A stretch of 64,000 bases of DNA from Mytilus edulis (lineage: Eukaryota > Mollusca > Bivalvia > Mytilida > Mytilidae): positions 7,902,207 to 7,966,206 of the forward strand of contig NC_092353.1 of assembly GCF_963676685.1 (NCBI RefSeq), given 5' to 3'. The notes beneath the pieces are model-generated. The model was not told the DNA's origin and ran no database searches. It was given only the letters and a program-made list of their open reading frames with translations. Position 1 is the first letter of the stretch. Every line of letters starts with the position of its first letter. Positions 1 to 12,103 of this stretch are shown here, in pieces. The translations under genes and the position numbers were made by a program.

Positions 1-2
1 TC

Positions 3-371
3 CAATAGACAACTTTCGAGTTTGATGCATTTCCGTCAAAAACTCTGGTTTCAGTGAACGTCATTCGTGCGTTTAGAGGCATCGTCACTTCTGTTCCAAT
101 GTTGAGCAAGTGGTTAGAAAATATTGATGCTATATTGCACGAATTATTCGGCAAATTGAATTCTCATAATTGACAATCAGCACTGTCGTCCCTAGGGAAT
201 TGTGATTAAGTGCCCACAGGACAAACATCATTTTTAGTTTATCCTGCACAATGACGACTTTAATAGTGCAGAGATACAGGCGATCTCATCTATCTAGTAA
301 ATGACGTCATAAAGGCGTGCATAATTGACGAGTTTTCTCCGGTGACGGACAAACTCGAAAGTGGTCTATTG
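3..371. mobile_element. MITE-like element with 21-bp terminal inverted repeats
   Basis: The left end starts caatagacaactttcgagtt and the right end is its reverse complement with one mismatch (aactcgaaagtggtctattg). The interior of about 330 bp has no long reading frame, so this is a non-autonomous DNA element. It sits in the intron after exon 7 of the GMC gene. The target duplication cannot be read because the left flank is the window edge. From 372 to 676 I see only intron sequence. Confidence 0.7.
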
Positions 372-676
372 ATTAAGATTGCCACGAATCATGTACATGT
401 AGTAACCACAATTATGACATAACAGAATACGACTCATAAACTGTGTTAACTTGTAATGAGTAACGCTACGGGTGCCACTAATGGAGCATGAACAGTTTAA
501 CCTTCTTGAGCACCTTACTTCATAGCGATAGTTTGGTTGGGCTCATGTAGTTCCATGGGTTGATCTTTAGATTTATTCTGTGTTATGTTTTGATAGTTAT
601 GTTTTACTTTAGATAGTTCGTCGTTGTCTAAATGTAAAACAAGAACCAATATTAGTTATAACGTAATAAATATTAC

Positions 677-3600
677 CTCCTCTTGTTAGAGAATACTGTA
701 ACATGTTCCACCAACTCTGTGTAGACTTTACTGAAACACTCATATCTTTATTCGTGTTATATTTCATGAAAAACATAAGATGATCTTCCATATTCTCACC
801 AACGGGTAAATCTGCTTGAACTTCTATCTAAAACAAAGTTCAGCATTCAGCCATTAAACAATTTATCAAACATGATTTCGTAGTTGCAATTTGTAAATCG
901 TGGTTTAAAATGTTATTTCTTGAGAAAAAAAAGGTAAATAAGGTATGCTTGATACATGAAATTTCACAATGACAATTCCAAATATATACGCTTACGAGTG
1001 AAAGACATACAATAATGCTCTTTTTTTTTGTCACTCGCAACAACAGAATTACCCTCTGGTATCGTTCGCGCCCTCTCCCTCCATCACTTGCACAACATGT
1101 GCTTGTTTTACAGTTCATTCACTCTACAAGAGCTTCTGTTGTGGGCGTTTTTTAATGAAATGCAAACGTCATCATCATTTAGATTGCTGCGTCATTCCAA
1201 CTGACAGCAACACTATGCCATGCATAGTTATAGTTCCCATTACATATTTTTTAATTGTTGTTAACAAAATGTAAGTGTTTGACACTTAAGCTTATTATGA
1301 AATAGGACCCTTACCGGATTTGACATGTTATCGATTATATGATTTATCTTTATAATTTTTGATTTATTTGTTATAATTTGTTCTGCTTCAATTCTTTTTA
1401 CATGATTTTTTTAAGGAAGGTTCGATAACGAAAAACATGCATTTCGAAAGATGAAACTTTTAGTTTTGTATACAATTTTAAAAAGAGTAAGTACTGACTT
1501 GCTTATAAGAATAGATAAAATAGTGTAGCTGATTATTGCTATTGATTTAATTCTTTCCTACATACTTTATACTTCAGTATCAAGTTGATTTATATGTTTT
1601 AAAACATCCACAAGGGTGACTGGGGAATATACATGTAAATATGGTCGTTACAGGTCCTCTTCTGACCGGCAGTAACACCCTTGCCAAAGTAAGGCGTCCG
1701 TTTTTCTTTGTAGGATGTATCAAGTACGCAGACACGTCCTGTCGGAATGGGGATGTTTAATATGATGCATTGTGTAGAGAGAGTACAACGCTTCTACATT
1801 AAGAAATCTTGCAAAAATTCTTTGATGGATCCTAAGATGGCCTGTTGCAAGTCTTAATTTCTGTCCCTATCCAATATACCCGTCAAGGCTTAATCTATGT
1901 CCCTATCCAATATACCCGTCAAGGCATAATTTCTGTCCCTATCCAATATACCCGTCAAGAAATAATTTCTTTCCCTATCCAATATACCCGCCAAGGCTTA
2001 ATTTCTGTCCCTATCCAATATACCCGTCAAGGCTTGATTTTTGTCCCAATCCATGTACCCGCTTTTTCAAGTGACTGTCCAAATTTTACTTTCCTGCAAC
2101 CCATTTGATCTCTTTTGTTGACCTACCTGTTGCATTTATTGTTAATTTGTTCTCCCCTTTGGGAGTACTAGAAATATTTGCCACTGGACGTTAAGTAACC
2201 AACCATCAGCCAATCATGAATACATGAAAACCGATGCAAATATTTATTAATGTAAATTTAGCACCTGCATATACATTTTACCATTGCGTTCATCTATGTA
2301 TTATCTTTCTCACCTGTATGTAAATGGAACCTCATGTTTTCTTCAGAAGATCTCTGGGTTACGTGTATGTAAATATTATCCTGTGTTTCTCAAGGTGTTC
2401 TTTTGATCGTCTTTATATAAGTTTTACCTTTGTGTTTATCCATGTATTCACTACGTCACCTGTGTGTAAATTTTACCTCGTGTTCTTTAAAGTGTTCTCT
2501 ATGTCATCTATAAATCAATTTTACCTAGTGTCCCTCCATCTTTGTATAGGTCACCTGTATTCCCCTGTGGGTTTTCCGAGCCACTTATTTGTAAGTTTTC
2601 CTTCCATCCCTTGAAATTTCTATATTAGTTTACCTGTATCTTAATGTTACCTTGATTTTCAGCAGGTGCTCTCTATGTCCCTTGCATCTGAAGTTCACCT
2701 TGTGTCAACCAGGTGTTCTCAAGGTCCTTTATGTTTTTTCAATGTGTTCCTTCGTGTGTTCTCTAAGTCGGATATGTATATTTTACCTTGTATTACTTAA
2801 TGTGTTCTCAAGGTCTAATATGTAAATTTTACCTTGTGTTCTTCCATATTTTCTTTTAGTCTTATATTTGTATTTTTACCTTGTGTTCCTCCAAGTGGTC
2901 TCTAGGTCCTATACCAGAAAGCATTAGAAGTTGTGGTGAGTTTACAGCACCAGCTGATAATATCACTTCTTTACGTGCCAACAATGTCATCTTTTGTCCG
3001 TTCTTGATCATTTCTATGCCGATTGCAGTTTTATTTGCTATCAATATCTAAAATTGTGTTTTTAAACGTAGTTTTTTTACTAAAATTTTCTTATGAGTTC
3101 ATGTAATGACAACACTGGAGAAAAATTACAATTGAAGTTTCATTTTAGATGATTTTAGAAAAGAAAAAAAAATTTAAAAAGAACACGGGGAAAATTTCCC
3201 GAGTTTTTCATTCTACTAATGAACTCAAAATCGTTAACTTTTTTTCAGACTTTTTTTAATCCTCGCATTTGCGAAGAAATCTACTTCTTTTTTCCGGTCT
3301 TGTTTGCAGGAAACTTTGAATAAATTATATATTTATCAGTTCAGTAAAATATAGGATTGGAACTCAATACCAATTCATTTTTAATAATTGTTTGATATGA
3401 AAAATACGTTACCTGATGAAAGCGTTTATTTGTTTACATTTGATATGACGTCATAACTTAAACAACTTCACAACTAAATCCCTAAAAAACAGAACCAAAA
3501 TCGGAATCGTTACGGTATTTCCGTTCCTTTTATTAACATGTTTGAATTAAAAATAATAATTCATACATCGTCCCCATTCACAGGTAATGCCTGCCTCATA

Positions 3601-6561
3601 TTATAAGTGAACAGGAAACCTGTATCAATATTAGCCTCCAATATCTTTCTACTTTACTAAAATATCGGATATGTTTATACTATCATGTGCTGATAGCTAT
3701 ACTCTGCACAACTTCTAACAGGATAGAAAATCAGGTTTATATAGTACTTCAATATAAACTAGTTAATAGTAGTATCTGTAAAGTTTACATACCTTTGTAA
3801 CGAAGGAGTGTGTACTGATATGTAGGTTTGATCTGTTTATAATCGGTCTGATATAGGCTGTAGAAGTGCTGAATCTCTCACCTCCAAAAATGTTTGCCTG
3901 GACATACGAAAAACCTTCATGAATAAATAATACAGTAACTAATAATTGATAAATAAAAAATAGTTAATAAAGTTTTATACTGATTTCTCAAGGAATTCAT
4001 GCAATAGAACATAAATCGTTATAACTGAACATGTATATACCAAGAACATGACAGAGATGTAAAAAGAAATTGCGGGACTTTGTATGTGATGCATTTCAAA
4101 TGTTCACGTCATATGCAAAGGTGTGCAGAACTTATATAGAATCATATTACCAATCATGTCCTCTCCGTTTTGGTCTACAACTTTGTAACCGAGTTCCTCT
4201 GCTGCCCGTTGATAAATGTTGGACAGAGGTGTTACCTTGGATTCGGTTATTGGAAGATATCCACCAGTTGAATGGTAAGCTGAAATTTTTAAATATGCTG
4301 ACTTTACTTAGATAATATTTCCATTCTTACTAGAATTGAACATCTAATTTAGGTCATAGCTTCAAATTAAGTCATTGCATGACCTTCGCTGTGAGACAGT
4401 GAAGTTATAGTCTATCAAAACTAGAACTTACTGTTTATTTCGATGCTACACTAAACGTCAACCTTCGATCATTCAAATGATAATAATGATTGACAGGTTG
4501 ATCAAGTTGATCAAGTTCAAATATTGACATCGTTCATGCTTACAATTGGTCAATTACACGCTTTTTTTCGAAATAAGTTATTAACAATTTTGATGAACAA
4601 AGAAAAAGAAGGAAATTTCTTAACAAAAGTATGGTGATACTTACTAGAATTAGTCAGTTGCTTAATTTTCATATCTTCTATTTTCATGAAGTATGGAAGA
4701 ACATCTGTATAACTCCATCCATCGGCACCCTCTGTCTCCCATTGATCATAGTCATGGCGACTTCCTCTTATATAAACCATGTGATTAATACTGCTAGTTC
4801 CACCTAATACTCGGCCACGTGGCCAGTAACTCCTCTGGAAAATAAAACATAATGTAATTAAGTAAGCAGCTGCAAATGACGTAATAGGTATCTAAATATT
4901 TTTAACTTATCCACATTTGATATAGACAAATTTCTGACTAAACGATTAGACTGTGAGATGACTACGACGACTACGACGACAATGATGATTAAGATATTGG
5001 TTGCTGCTAGTGCTGCTGCTAATGGCGATGACGAAAAAGAGGTAGAGGAGGACAACGAGGAAAAATACGATGATTGTGATGATGATGATTATTACTATTT
5101 ACCTGTTCTTTCATTGCTTTACACGATGCCTTTTGAGGAACAGTATAATATGACCAGTCAATATCTGTCTTCTGAAGAAGAGATGTTGCCAACGGAACTT
5201 TTATGTAGTCATGGTCAAGTTCAGAACCTCCTGCCTCAAGCAATAGAACTGTAACATTGTCATCTTCTGATAGTCTGTTGGCGATTACCGCTCCAGCCGA
5301 ACCGGCCCCCAATGTATAAATAATACTTATAAGTTGTTATAGAATATTTTTTAGACAAAACTTGTATATCTACACATACTAAATGTTCATCATAATAACA
5401 GACATACGTTTTGTCCATAAAAAGGACGAATATTGAACATTTACTTCGTGAAAATTCATTTAAGCAGACAGGCAAAACGATATACATTGTAGCGATATTT
5501 TACCTATTTATCGAGCTTTTGTAGACACATATTAATCAGGTTTTTTTATTGCTTTTCCGTTTTCGATTGCTTTTACTGATCTGTTGGGGTTGTTTTGTTC
5601 TTGTCTATCTAAATCTCATCACTAGTCACAAAGTCCTTTTCTCTCTTGTAATATTTTTTATATTGTAAATCTAATATTTCATGCCTTGTTTTTTTATTTT
5701 TTGTTTATTGATTTTAATAGTAACGTTGATTTTTATTCATCTGTAATCCTTAGATATCCTGTACCGTGGTCTTATTTGTAATGTTCCCAATTGTCTCCTA
5801 TTGACGATTATGACATTTTTTAATTGAGTGCGAATTTTCAAAACGGTTTGTGCTAGCATAGCAGGAGATTGTTACTCTATCGAGAAAACCGGTTTCGCTC
5901 CTTTTGGATTTCAGGCGATTTACTCTTTGTTTTGCTTGGTAACCTTGATGTGTCTTTTTTCCTCGGTTTGCGTAATTTGAACATCGGTAAATGACTATCG
6001 CCTTATGTACTCCAATAGTTTATGACACGCAATAAGTTTTGAGTGTATTACTTGTGCACAACTGAAAGAATAAACACGTTTTGTAACTTCTTTTATGGTC
6101 GTTCACTTTTTGTATAGATTATATCGTTGGTTTCCTGTTTGAATTGTCATTTTAGGAATTTTGTTATGGCTTGCTGTTCGGTTCGAGCAAAAAATCTGTG
6201 TTAAAGACCTATGATGGTTTACTTTTAACAAATTGTGACTTGGATTGAGAGTTGTTTCATCGGCACTAATACCACATCATCATATATCTATGCTATTGTT
6301 TCCGGGTTTTTTTTCTTATGAATATGTCTTAATAAAATGAAATATTAACAACCATTTCTTTCTGTCGTGCATCCGAAACTATTTTTTAGATTACAATGAC
6401 ATGTTACCTTGTATATATGTATAATTAAAACTCCTACCTATTATATAGTCATACGAACTATTCAGTGTGACTTTTAGGACGACATCTGGATCGAATAAAT
6501 CTTGGCGAAAAAACAATGTAGTAACTATCCCAAAGCATAGTGTTAAGAGTCTCGAAATCAT
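677..6561 (-). CDS. GMC-family FAD-dependent oxidoreductase (choline/glucose dehydrogenase-like), 5' seven exons
   Basis: Flavoprotein of the glucose-methanol-choline family, which oxidises an alcohol group using bound FAD; the substrate is unknown. Coding exons in order: 6561-6438, 5311-5103, 4834-4645, 4279-4151, 3914-3793, 3047-2880, 827-677. Reading phase is continuous across all joins, giving about 364 codons; the family is usually near 600, so the last third lies beyond the left edge. Exon 1 carries the ATG, a hydrophobic segment ([14 protein letters not shown], likely signal or anchor) and YDYII. Exon 2 continues with GAGSAG, the FAD dinucleotide-binding motif, then LLLEAGG. Exon 3 has the first GMC signature ([12 protein letters not shown]), exon 4 [10 protein letters not shown], exon 6 the second signature ([16 protein letters not shown]), exon 7 [11 protein letters not shown]. 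Donors are GT. All acceptors are AG except exon 2, where the position required by frame reads AT (5313-5312). Family call is firm; whether this copy is functional is open because of that acceptor. Confidence 0.88.
1735..1850 (+). repeat. Dispersed repeat fragment (second copy near 60690-60830)
   Basis: The stretch around tgtgtagagagagt, the tctgcaaaat-like core and the cctgttacaagt-like end is found again at 60690-60830 in diverged form. No coding content. It abuts the 36-bp tandem array that begins inside its right end. It lies in the intron between exons 6 and 7 of the GMC gene. Confidence 0.5.
1845..2060. repeat. 36-bp minisatellite, six copies
   Basis: Six near-identical units of 36 bp with core gtccctatccaatatacccg. 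As 36 is a multiple of three, the array stays open in one frame and reads as 12-residue repeats around VPIQYTRQG. This is a property of the array and not evidence of a gene: it lies in a GMC gene intron with no splice support. Confidence 0.9.
2285..2910. repeat. Degenerate ~46-bp minisatellite overlapping the end of GMC exon 6
   Basis: Roughly ten to thirteen diverged units of about 46-47 bp with plus-strand core ttttaccttgtgttct, a gtgttctctaggtc-like middle and an atatgtaaa-like end. The last unit is the exon itself: 2881-2915 is the 3' end of GMC exon 6 and 2873-2880 carries its GT donor. The array thus appears to have grown by tandem duplication of an exon-intron junction. Confidence 0.75.
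4958..5095. repeat. Compound trinucleotide-rich tract
   Basis: Impure GAC/GAT/GCT triplets in intron 2 of the GMC gene, immediately beside the exon 2 donor (5102-5101). Open on both strands only because of its triplet composition. Confidence 0.6.
6085..6295 (-). repeat. R2 dispersed repeat, partial and diverged
   Basis: Matches in reverse orientation the R2 blocks at 8837 and 16228, including ccgttggtttcctgtttgaa-like and gagttgtttcatcggcacta-like segments. It lies in intron 1 or just downstream of exon 1 of the GMC gene. No coding potential. Confidence 0.6.
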
Positions 6562-8634
6562 TTTGAAGAAATGATATATATTTAAAGTGGGTTAAAAAAA
6601 AACAATAAAATAGTGATCCAAATAAAACAACACTTAAACAGTATATCGATATACTGATAAATACTCGAGTGTCATTTCCTATCAAATTTAGTCAGATCCG
6701 TACATCTATTATACTTAGTATATATAATTGTTAGATGAGTGAGAAACATATATTATAGAAGCTTCATTTTTCCCTTTAAAGAATCTGTCGAAAAAAATAG
6801 GTTCAGCAATCTTTTCAGAGTAAATAACTTCTTGTTCCAAATTTTCTAAGTTCTTGAATCTGGTTCTACAACTTTTAAATATCCGAATGGAAATGCTATG
6901 AATATGCTCAAACATCAAGACTAAGACTACTATCGTTTGAACAAAATTAAGAATATCCTGGGAAAGTATTTATAGAATTAGAGCCTTTTTTATTATCATT
7001 TTTTTAATTCATTGGCTTTTTTTCTGACCAAAGACCTACTATTATGAAAATAATTTTAAAAGCATTTTAAAAATTCACTTCAAATATGCCTTATGGTCCT
7101 TAACTGATTTAATATTCTCTCCTCTTTGGAGATGTTGTGTATTTAGAAAGACGTTGAGTGAATATGCCATACACATGTTAGTGATATAATTAAAAGCAGA
7201 AATGGAAATATACAAAAGACGAATAAACGTTGTCAATGTATATCTTGTGTTTATCAGCAAATTTTCAGTGTCCAGACAATAGTGAATAGTAAATCAAGGA
7301 AAACATAGGCTCTTTTAATTTGCTGAATAATGACCATCAATCTAGTATATAGGTCCAGGAAAGTCAAACCACATGTGTAAATAAAGTAAGCATTAAAAAG
7401 AGGCATCATGCAGTTTGCAATATGAACGAAAGGACTGTAACAGAAATATCTGCCCTATCATTCAATATAAATAAATGAGACCTACGGTGCAGTCTGGTAT
7501 ATCCGCGCACCTAAGACTTATGACTTCACTTCATTCAACTATTGGATAATTTTGTGTGAACACATTCATAATATACTTTTATTTCATAAAATCTTCTGTT
7601 TGTATGGTTTCATCCTCTGGATTTTGTGTAATGTGTGTCCAAAATTAGGGAAGCCCCTGTTCTGACAGTTCCTCCAATGTCCGGTGATTTCGCGCATGCC
7701 TTCCAAAACTAGCTTATTTGGAATAAAGGAAAGATTTTATATTACGAAATATAGCTCAGTTTGTACCAAACACACTTCTTAGGATGCAGAGCAAAAATTA
7801 TTTCAATCTAATATTAATTTGACGTAAATAAAACTAATTTTATCTGATGATGTAATTTTTTTAATGGAAATTGGCTAAATATGGTAAATCATGGGATTTC
7901 AATTATTAATTAATTCTTGAACTTATCAATTTTATTCTTTTTTATCCCTTCGGAAGGATAAAACAATAACAAGAACGGTTTTGTATGTGCTACTGTGTTG
8001 ATATGACGAAATCAGCTAATGCGCGATAACAAGGGCGGCGCAGACACCGGGGACTCCACTTTAAGTTATGACATATCTATATACAGTATGTAAATGAGAG
8101 ACGAAAGATACCAAAGGTGCATTCAAGGTCACAAGTTTATAAAGGTCGGAATATAAAAAAATTTAATCAATTAATTAAAAACTATCAATGATCTGCCATG
8201 ACCAAATGAAAAAAAAAACGATATGACATAAGACAACTACGGACGAGTTTTCATAATTCATACAGACAAATAAAGATATGACAGGGTTACACTAGTCATT
8301 TAACGGTTAATGAACATAAAATCAAAGGACAAAAAGTCAAGTCGAAAGTCACAATTTTGTTAGAAATTAACTTCTAAGAACACAAATTAACAAATAATTC
8401 ATTGACAATTTTTTAATATATAAGATCTGGTCTTGAAATCTTCAGTTTTTATTACAAATAATCATTTTACATTCTACTATATATTTGTTTTATTAGCTTT
8501 GATAATAATCAAGCAAAGGCACCATCAAGCCATTTAAGTACCAAACAACATTGACTTAGCAATAATTTGATAAAAAAAGACATTATTAATATTTATCAAA
8601 TATATTTCCTGGTAAATGTTTTCAATTTGCTTAC
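6562..8634. other. Intergenic region upstream of the GMC gene
   Basis: AT-rich DNA between the GMC start codon and the cathepsin relic. Short open frames are present, for example one at 6715-6918 on the minus strand, but none has splice sites, family motifs or codon character that I can support. I see no TATA box I would defend for the GMC gene. Confidence 0.5.
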
Positions 8635-8836
8635 CTTTCCCAGGTACAAGTAGCCATATTTTGTATCTATACTTCTATTTTCTTTTCTTTGACGTATGCA
8701 AAAGAAGCACCTACAAAACCTCTATTGGAGCCTTCATTCCATAGGATTAAAAAACTTGGTGTCGTTTGAATTGATTTGATAGTTTTAAAAAACCTATTTA
8801 TTGTTTTTCAATTAACTATTATAAGTAGATAGATAT

Positions 8837-9140
8837 AGGAAGATGTGTTATGAGTGCAAATGAGACAACTCTCCCTCAAAGTAACAATTTTTGAAAGTAA
8901 AGCATTAGAGGTCAAGGTCCTTCAACACGAAGCCTTCGCTAACACCGAACGGCAAGTTATGAAGGGTCCCATAATTATCAGTGTAAAACCATTCAAACGG
9001 GAGAAGCAACGGTCTAATCTATATAAAAACGAAAAACAAAAAACACTTATGAACCGCATAAACAGACGACAACCACTAAACATCAGATTCCTAACTTATG
9101 ACAGGTGCAAACAATTGCAGCGGGATTAAACGTTTTAATG
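8837..9140 (+). repeat. R2 dispersed repeat, near full length
   Basis: Begins near gaagatgtgttatgagtgc and ends near acaattgcagcgggattaaa. It contains the conserved stretch ccattcaaacggg. Further copies lie at 16228, 31455 and 38515. A short open frame inside (containing VKPFKRE) recurs between copies but is frameshifted, so I treat it as repeat sequence and not a gene. Size and lack of coding suggest a SINE-like or MITE-like element. Confidence 0.7.
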
Positions 9141-9319
9141 GTACCAAACCTTCTCTCTTTTCTGAAACAATAGTATCACAACATATATAGAAAGACACAC
9201 TGTAAAATATCAATTGAAATAATTTATTATCATTGTTGCGAAATAGGACAATTCTTATTTCTAGACCCTCTTTTAAAACTGTCTCAAATGGACAAATATT
9301 TAGGTCCTCAATGCTCTTC

Positions 9320-9440
9320 AACTTCGTACTTTGGCCTTTTTAACTTTTTTGGATTCGAGTGTCACTGATGAGTCTTTTGTAGACTAAACGCGCGTCTGGC
9401 GTATATACAAAATTTAGTCCTGGTATTTATAATGAGTTTA
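9320..9440. repeat. R3 dispersed repeat
   Basis: Carries the block gatgagtcttttgtagac, then aaacgcgcgtctggcgtata, which recurs in inverse orientation at 40590 and 45725, with a diverged second piece at 9600-9650. Non-coding. Confidence 0.65.
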
Positions 9441-10001
9441 TTTACTGTTTTAAAATGTTTTATGATTCAAAACACATAGTTTGTTTTACCCTAGGCATAC
9501 GTTTCCTGGATCCGTAAATGGCACACATTTTGTGATTGTATGAAATCTATGCTTATCAACTTGAGTATTTGATTTGACCGTTATACTATTCTGAATAGAG
9601 CGCCATTAATGAGTCTTTTGTAGAGCAACGCGCTTCTGGGGTACCAAATTAACGCCTGTTCTTTTTTTTTTTTTTTTTGTATTATGAAAACGAACCAGTT
9701 TTCAATAAACAAACATTGTAGATTTGCGTTTTGTTACATTGTATGCTGTAACGCCTTCTATCAAGTATTTTTCTTCTTTCAAGTGAAATGCCTAAAAGGA
9801 ACATTGTAAGCAAATAAAAATTTACATTCTGTAATGTTTTTAATTGTATTTTTGTATATTTTCGTATACGTAAAAGATGAAGATTAGATTTCAAATTATG
9901 TTTCAGTATTCAAACTTAACATTGTTTTAACGAAATCAAATCGCTGTTATGTGTGATTATCGTATTAAGCAATAATCGTAATGATAACCGACACTTACTG
10001 T

Positions 10002-10009
10002 TATTTATA
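10002..10009 (-). promoter_or_regulatory. TATA box of the dead cathepsin copy
   Basis: TATAAATA on the minus strand, 80 nt upstream of the relic ATG at 9922. The two intact genes have the same octamer 77 nt upstream of their ATG. Confidence 0.6.
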
Positions 10010-10523
10010 ACTAGTAGAGAAACAAACCAAGGAAGTTATAAAAACGTACATAACATCCTCAATCATTTTCCATCATATGAGATTGACAAGATACACTTTA
10101 TTCTAAAACTAATATTAAGTAAAATGAAAATTTTTATCAATAAGGAAGTATCTTACAGAACGATTTGGTTCATCCGTATTAAAATGAAATGTCAAGGCAA
10201 TATATTGGTGTAAGAAGTGGAAAATTAGCATGGGGTCTTTTTGTCGCGTTTTTAAGTTATTCGCCAATAATTTAAATATCACGATTCAAATTCTAAAACG
10301 TTGAATAAGAACATTGTAGCAAATATTGCAAATAAAGGATTTCGTTCAAGCAAACTGTATTATTCATTATTTCGGTCGAGGATGGAAACAATATTTAATT
10401 GGAACCTTTAAATATTTAAAACCTACAAGAATAAGGATATCAAATTGCTGATACTGAAATTGAGATGAAGAATGTTAACCAAGTCTTAAACATGCTTCGT
10501 CCTATCATGTATGATTGGGGTGT

Positions 10524-10790
10524 ATTAGGCAGCAACCATTTGATTTCCTGGGGGGGGGGGGGGGCTATGGTTTTTTTCTAAGTCGAAAACAATTTTTTTC
10601 TTTCAATAAAAGTATTACATATAGTGGCAGCTGAGGGTGAAACAAACATTTTTTTTTCTCAGAATCAAAAACAAATTATTTCTTTCTCCAAAAAAATGGA
10701 AACAAACTTTATTTAAAAAAAAAAAAACCATAGCCCCCCCCCCCCCCCCCCCCCCCCCCCCCCAGAAAATCAATCGGTTGCTGCCTTAGT
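10524..10790. mobile_element. Foldback element with G/C homopolymer arms
   Basis: Left arm (ttaggcagcaaccatttgat, then a G run, then ctatggttttttt) is mirrored by the right arm (aaaaaaccatag, a C run of about 29, then ggttgctgcctta). Arms are about 55 bp around a loop of about 140 bp. No coding content. Confidence 0.75.
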
Positions 10791-11692
10791 TTCTTGTTTT
10801 TGTATTTCGATGGTGCATAGTTGCATATATGTACGGGAATGTTGTAGTTACAAATACCGGCTTTTATATGTTTCAAAATGTTGCTTAAAAAGTACCAACG
10901 GGTAAAACGATCAATAAAATAAATAGATATCAAGGTAAATTCAGGGATAAAGAAATCAATATAAGGGAAAAGTCCACGACTAGCATTTATATATTTATAT
11001 CAAAGGGATGAATCTCTTTCCAATTAATTGCAACTAAATTTTGTAATTGCACACTACGGATGGTAATCTTTCCACAATATGTGCAGTCTTTATGATTGAA
11101 CAAAAGGATATAAAAATTTCCACACCATGTGCCGTCTTTCAGGGTGCACACTAATGAAAGAAACCTTTCCAAACTATGTGCTATCTTTCGTGTTTATTTT
11201 TTAGGTTCTGAAGGAAAACAAATAACACAAAACAATATAAAAAAAATACTCTTTTTATATAATTTGTTATCAAAGGTACCTATATAAAATATTCAATAGA
11301 TTGTTCATGCTGGTAGACATTTTGATTGAAAGTAACATCTTAACCATAATTAAATTTTTAAAGAAACTATCAATTAAACTATAATTGATAATATTCATGG
11401 AAATACATATTCATGAGCTAGGCGTATAGTGGGAAAGCGCTAAACGATGCTGAAAAGTATTTGGGTAGGAAATTTTCAAAAAACCAATTTTAACAAGGAA
11501 ACCTCGTGCTTGTCAGAAAACTAGCAGGTATGTCTTTTTGTGACGTTAAAAGCAATGATGACATTAATTATTGAACTAATCAAAAGATAAAAATGACTAG
11601 AATGGTTTACGTGAATAAATTTTCAAATTGCCAATTCGGGTTAAAATAAACAATTTACATAGATCAAGATCAAGATATGTGTCACTATATCA

Positions 11693-12103
11693 TTAAGAGG
11701 CTGTCCAAGTAAATATCAAGCAAATTCTATGATATGGGTGGCACAACATAACTTTTTTCCCACTGAATATTTGGTTCCAATGCAATGTTTATATCAAACA
11801 AAGGATATATACATGTATGTCAAAGATATTTTTGAATCAGCAGTGGATGGCTCAGAAAATGATTTTAAAGTTTACTAACAATGCAACAAAATGTGTACAA
11901 AATGAAGAGTTATCTCCCCTTTTCAATGAATTTTCAGTGCTTTCTATGTATTTTTTTCTCTTTATTTGTTGCAGTTAATAAAAAAACAAAATTTTATCTT
12001 TGAGAAAGAATGAATTTGTGATGTGAAATAGATGAAACTTTTTTGAAAACAAAATATGTCACATGCCATCCACTGCCTGTTTTTTCAATGGACACCCTCT
12101 TAA
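11693..12103. mobile_element. MITE with TTAA-flanked inverted ends (piggyBac-like)
   Basis: TTAA at 11693-11696 and 12100-12103 flank inverted ends gaggctgtcca and tggacaccctc, which differ at one position. TTAA duplication is the hallmark of the piggyBac superfamily. The interior is non-coding and AT-rich. It lies downstream of cathepsin gene A. Confidence 0.65.

Larger units (their letters stand above)
8635..10009 (-). pseudogene. Relic of a third cathepsin L gene copy
   Basis: Two islands match the intact paralogues. At 9905-10200 the promoter and exon 1 region is preserved: TATAAATA at 10009-10002 and an ATG at 9922-9920 in the context AAAACAATG. The splice donor that follows the ATG in both live genes (GTAAG) reads TTAAG here. 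At 8739-8635 lies a copy of exon 6: the acceptor TAG is altered to TATG, the Cys of the GCNGG motif is replaced by Ser, and a frameshift brings in a TAG. Exons 2-5 and 7-9 were not found, and the DNA between the islands holds R2 and R3 repeats. Order and strand fit a third member of the tandem array that has been gutted. Confidence 0.75.

Noticed and set aside
1845..2108. Possible secreted repeat protein from the 36-bp array
   Set aside because: Sits in an intron of the GMC gene; the frame is open only because the unit is a multiple of three.
4958..5254. Plus-strand acidic frame
   Set aside because: Antisense of GMC exon 2 joined to a trinucleotide-rich tract.
10709..10933. Minus-strand frame with a polyglycine run
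   Set aside because: Translation of the C29 homopolymer in the foldback element.
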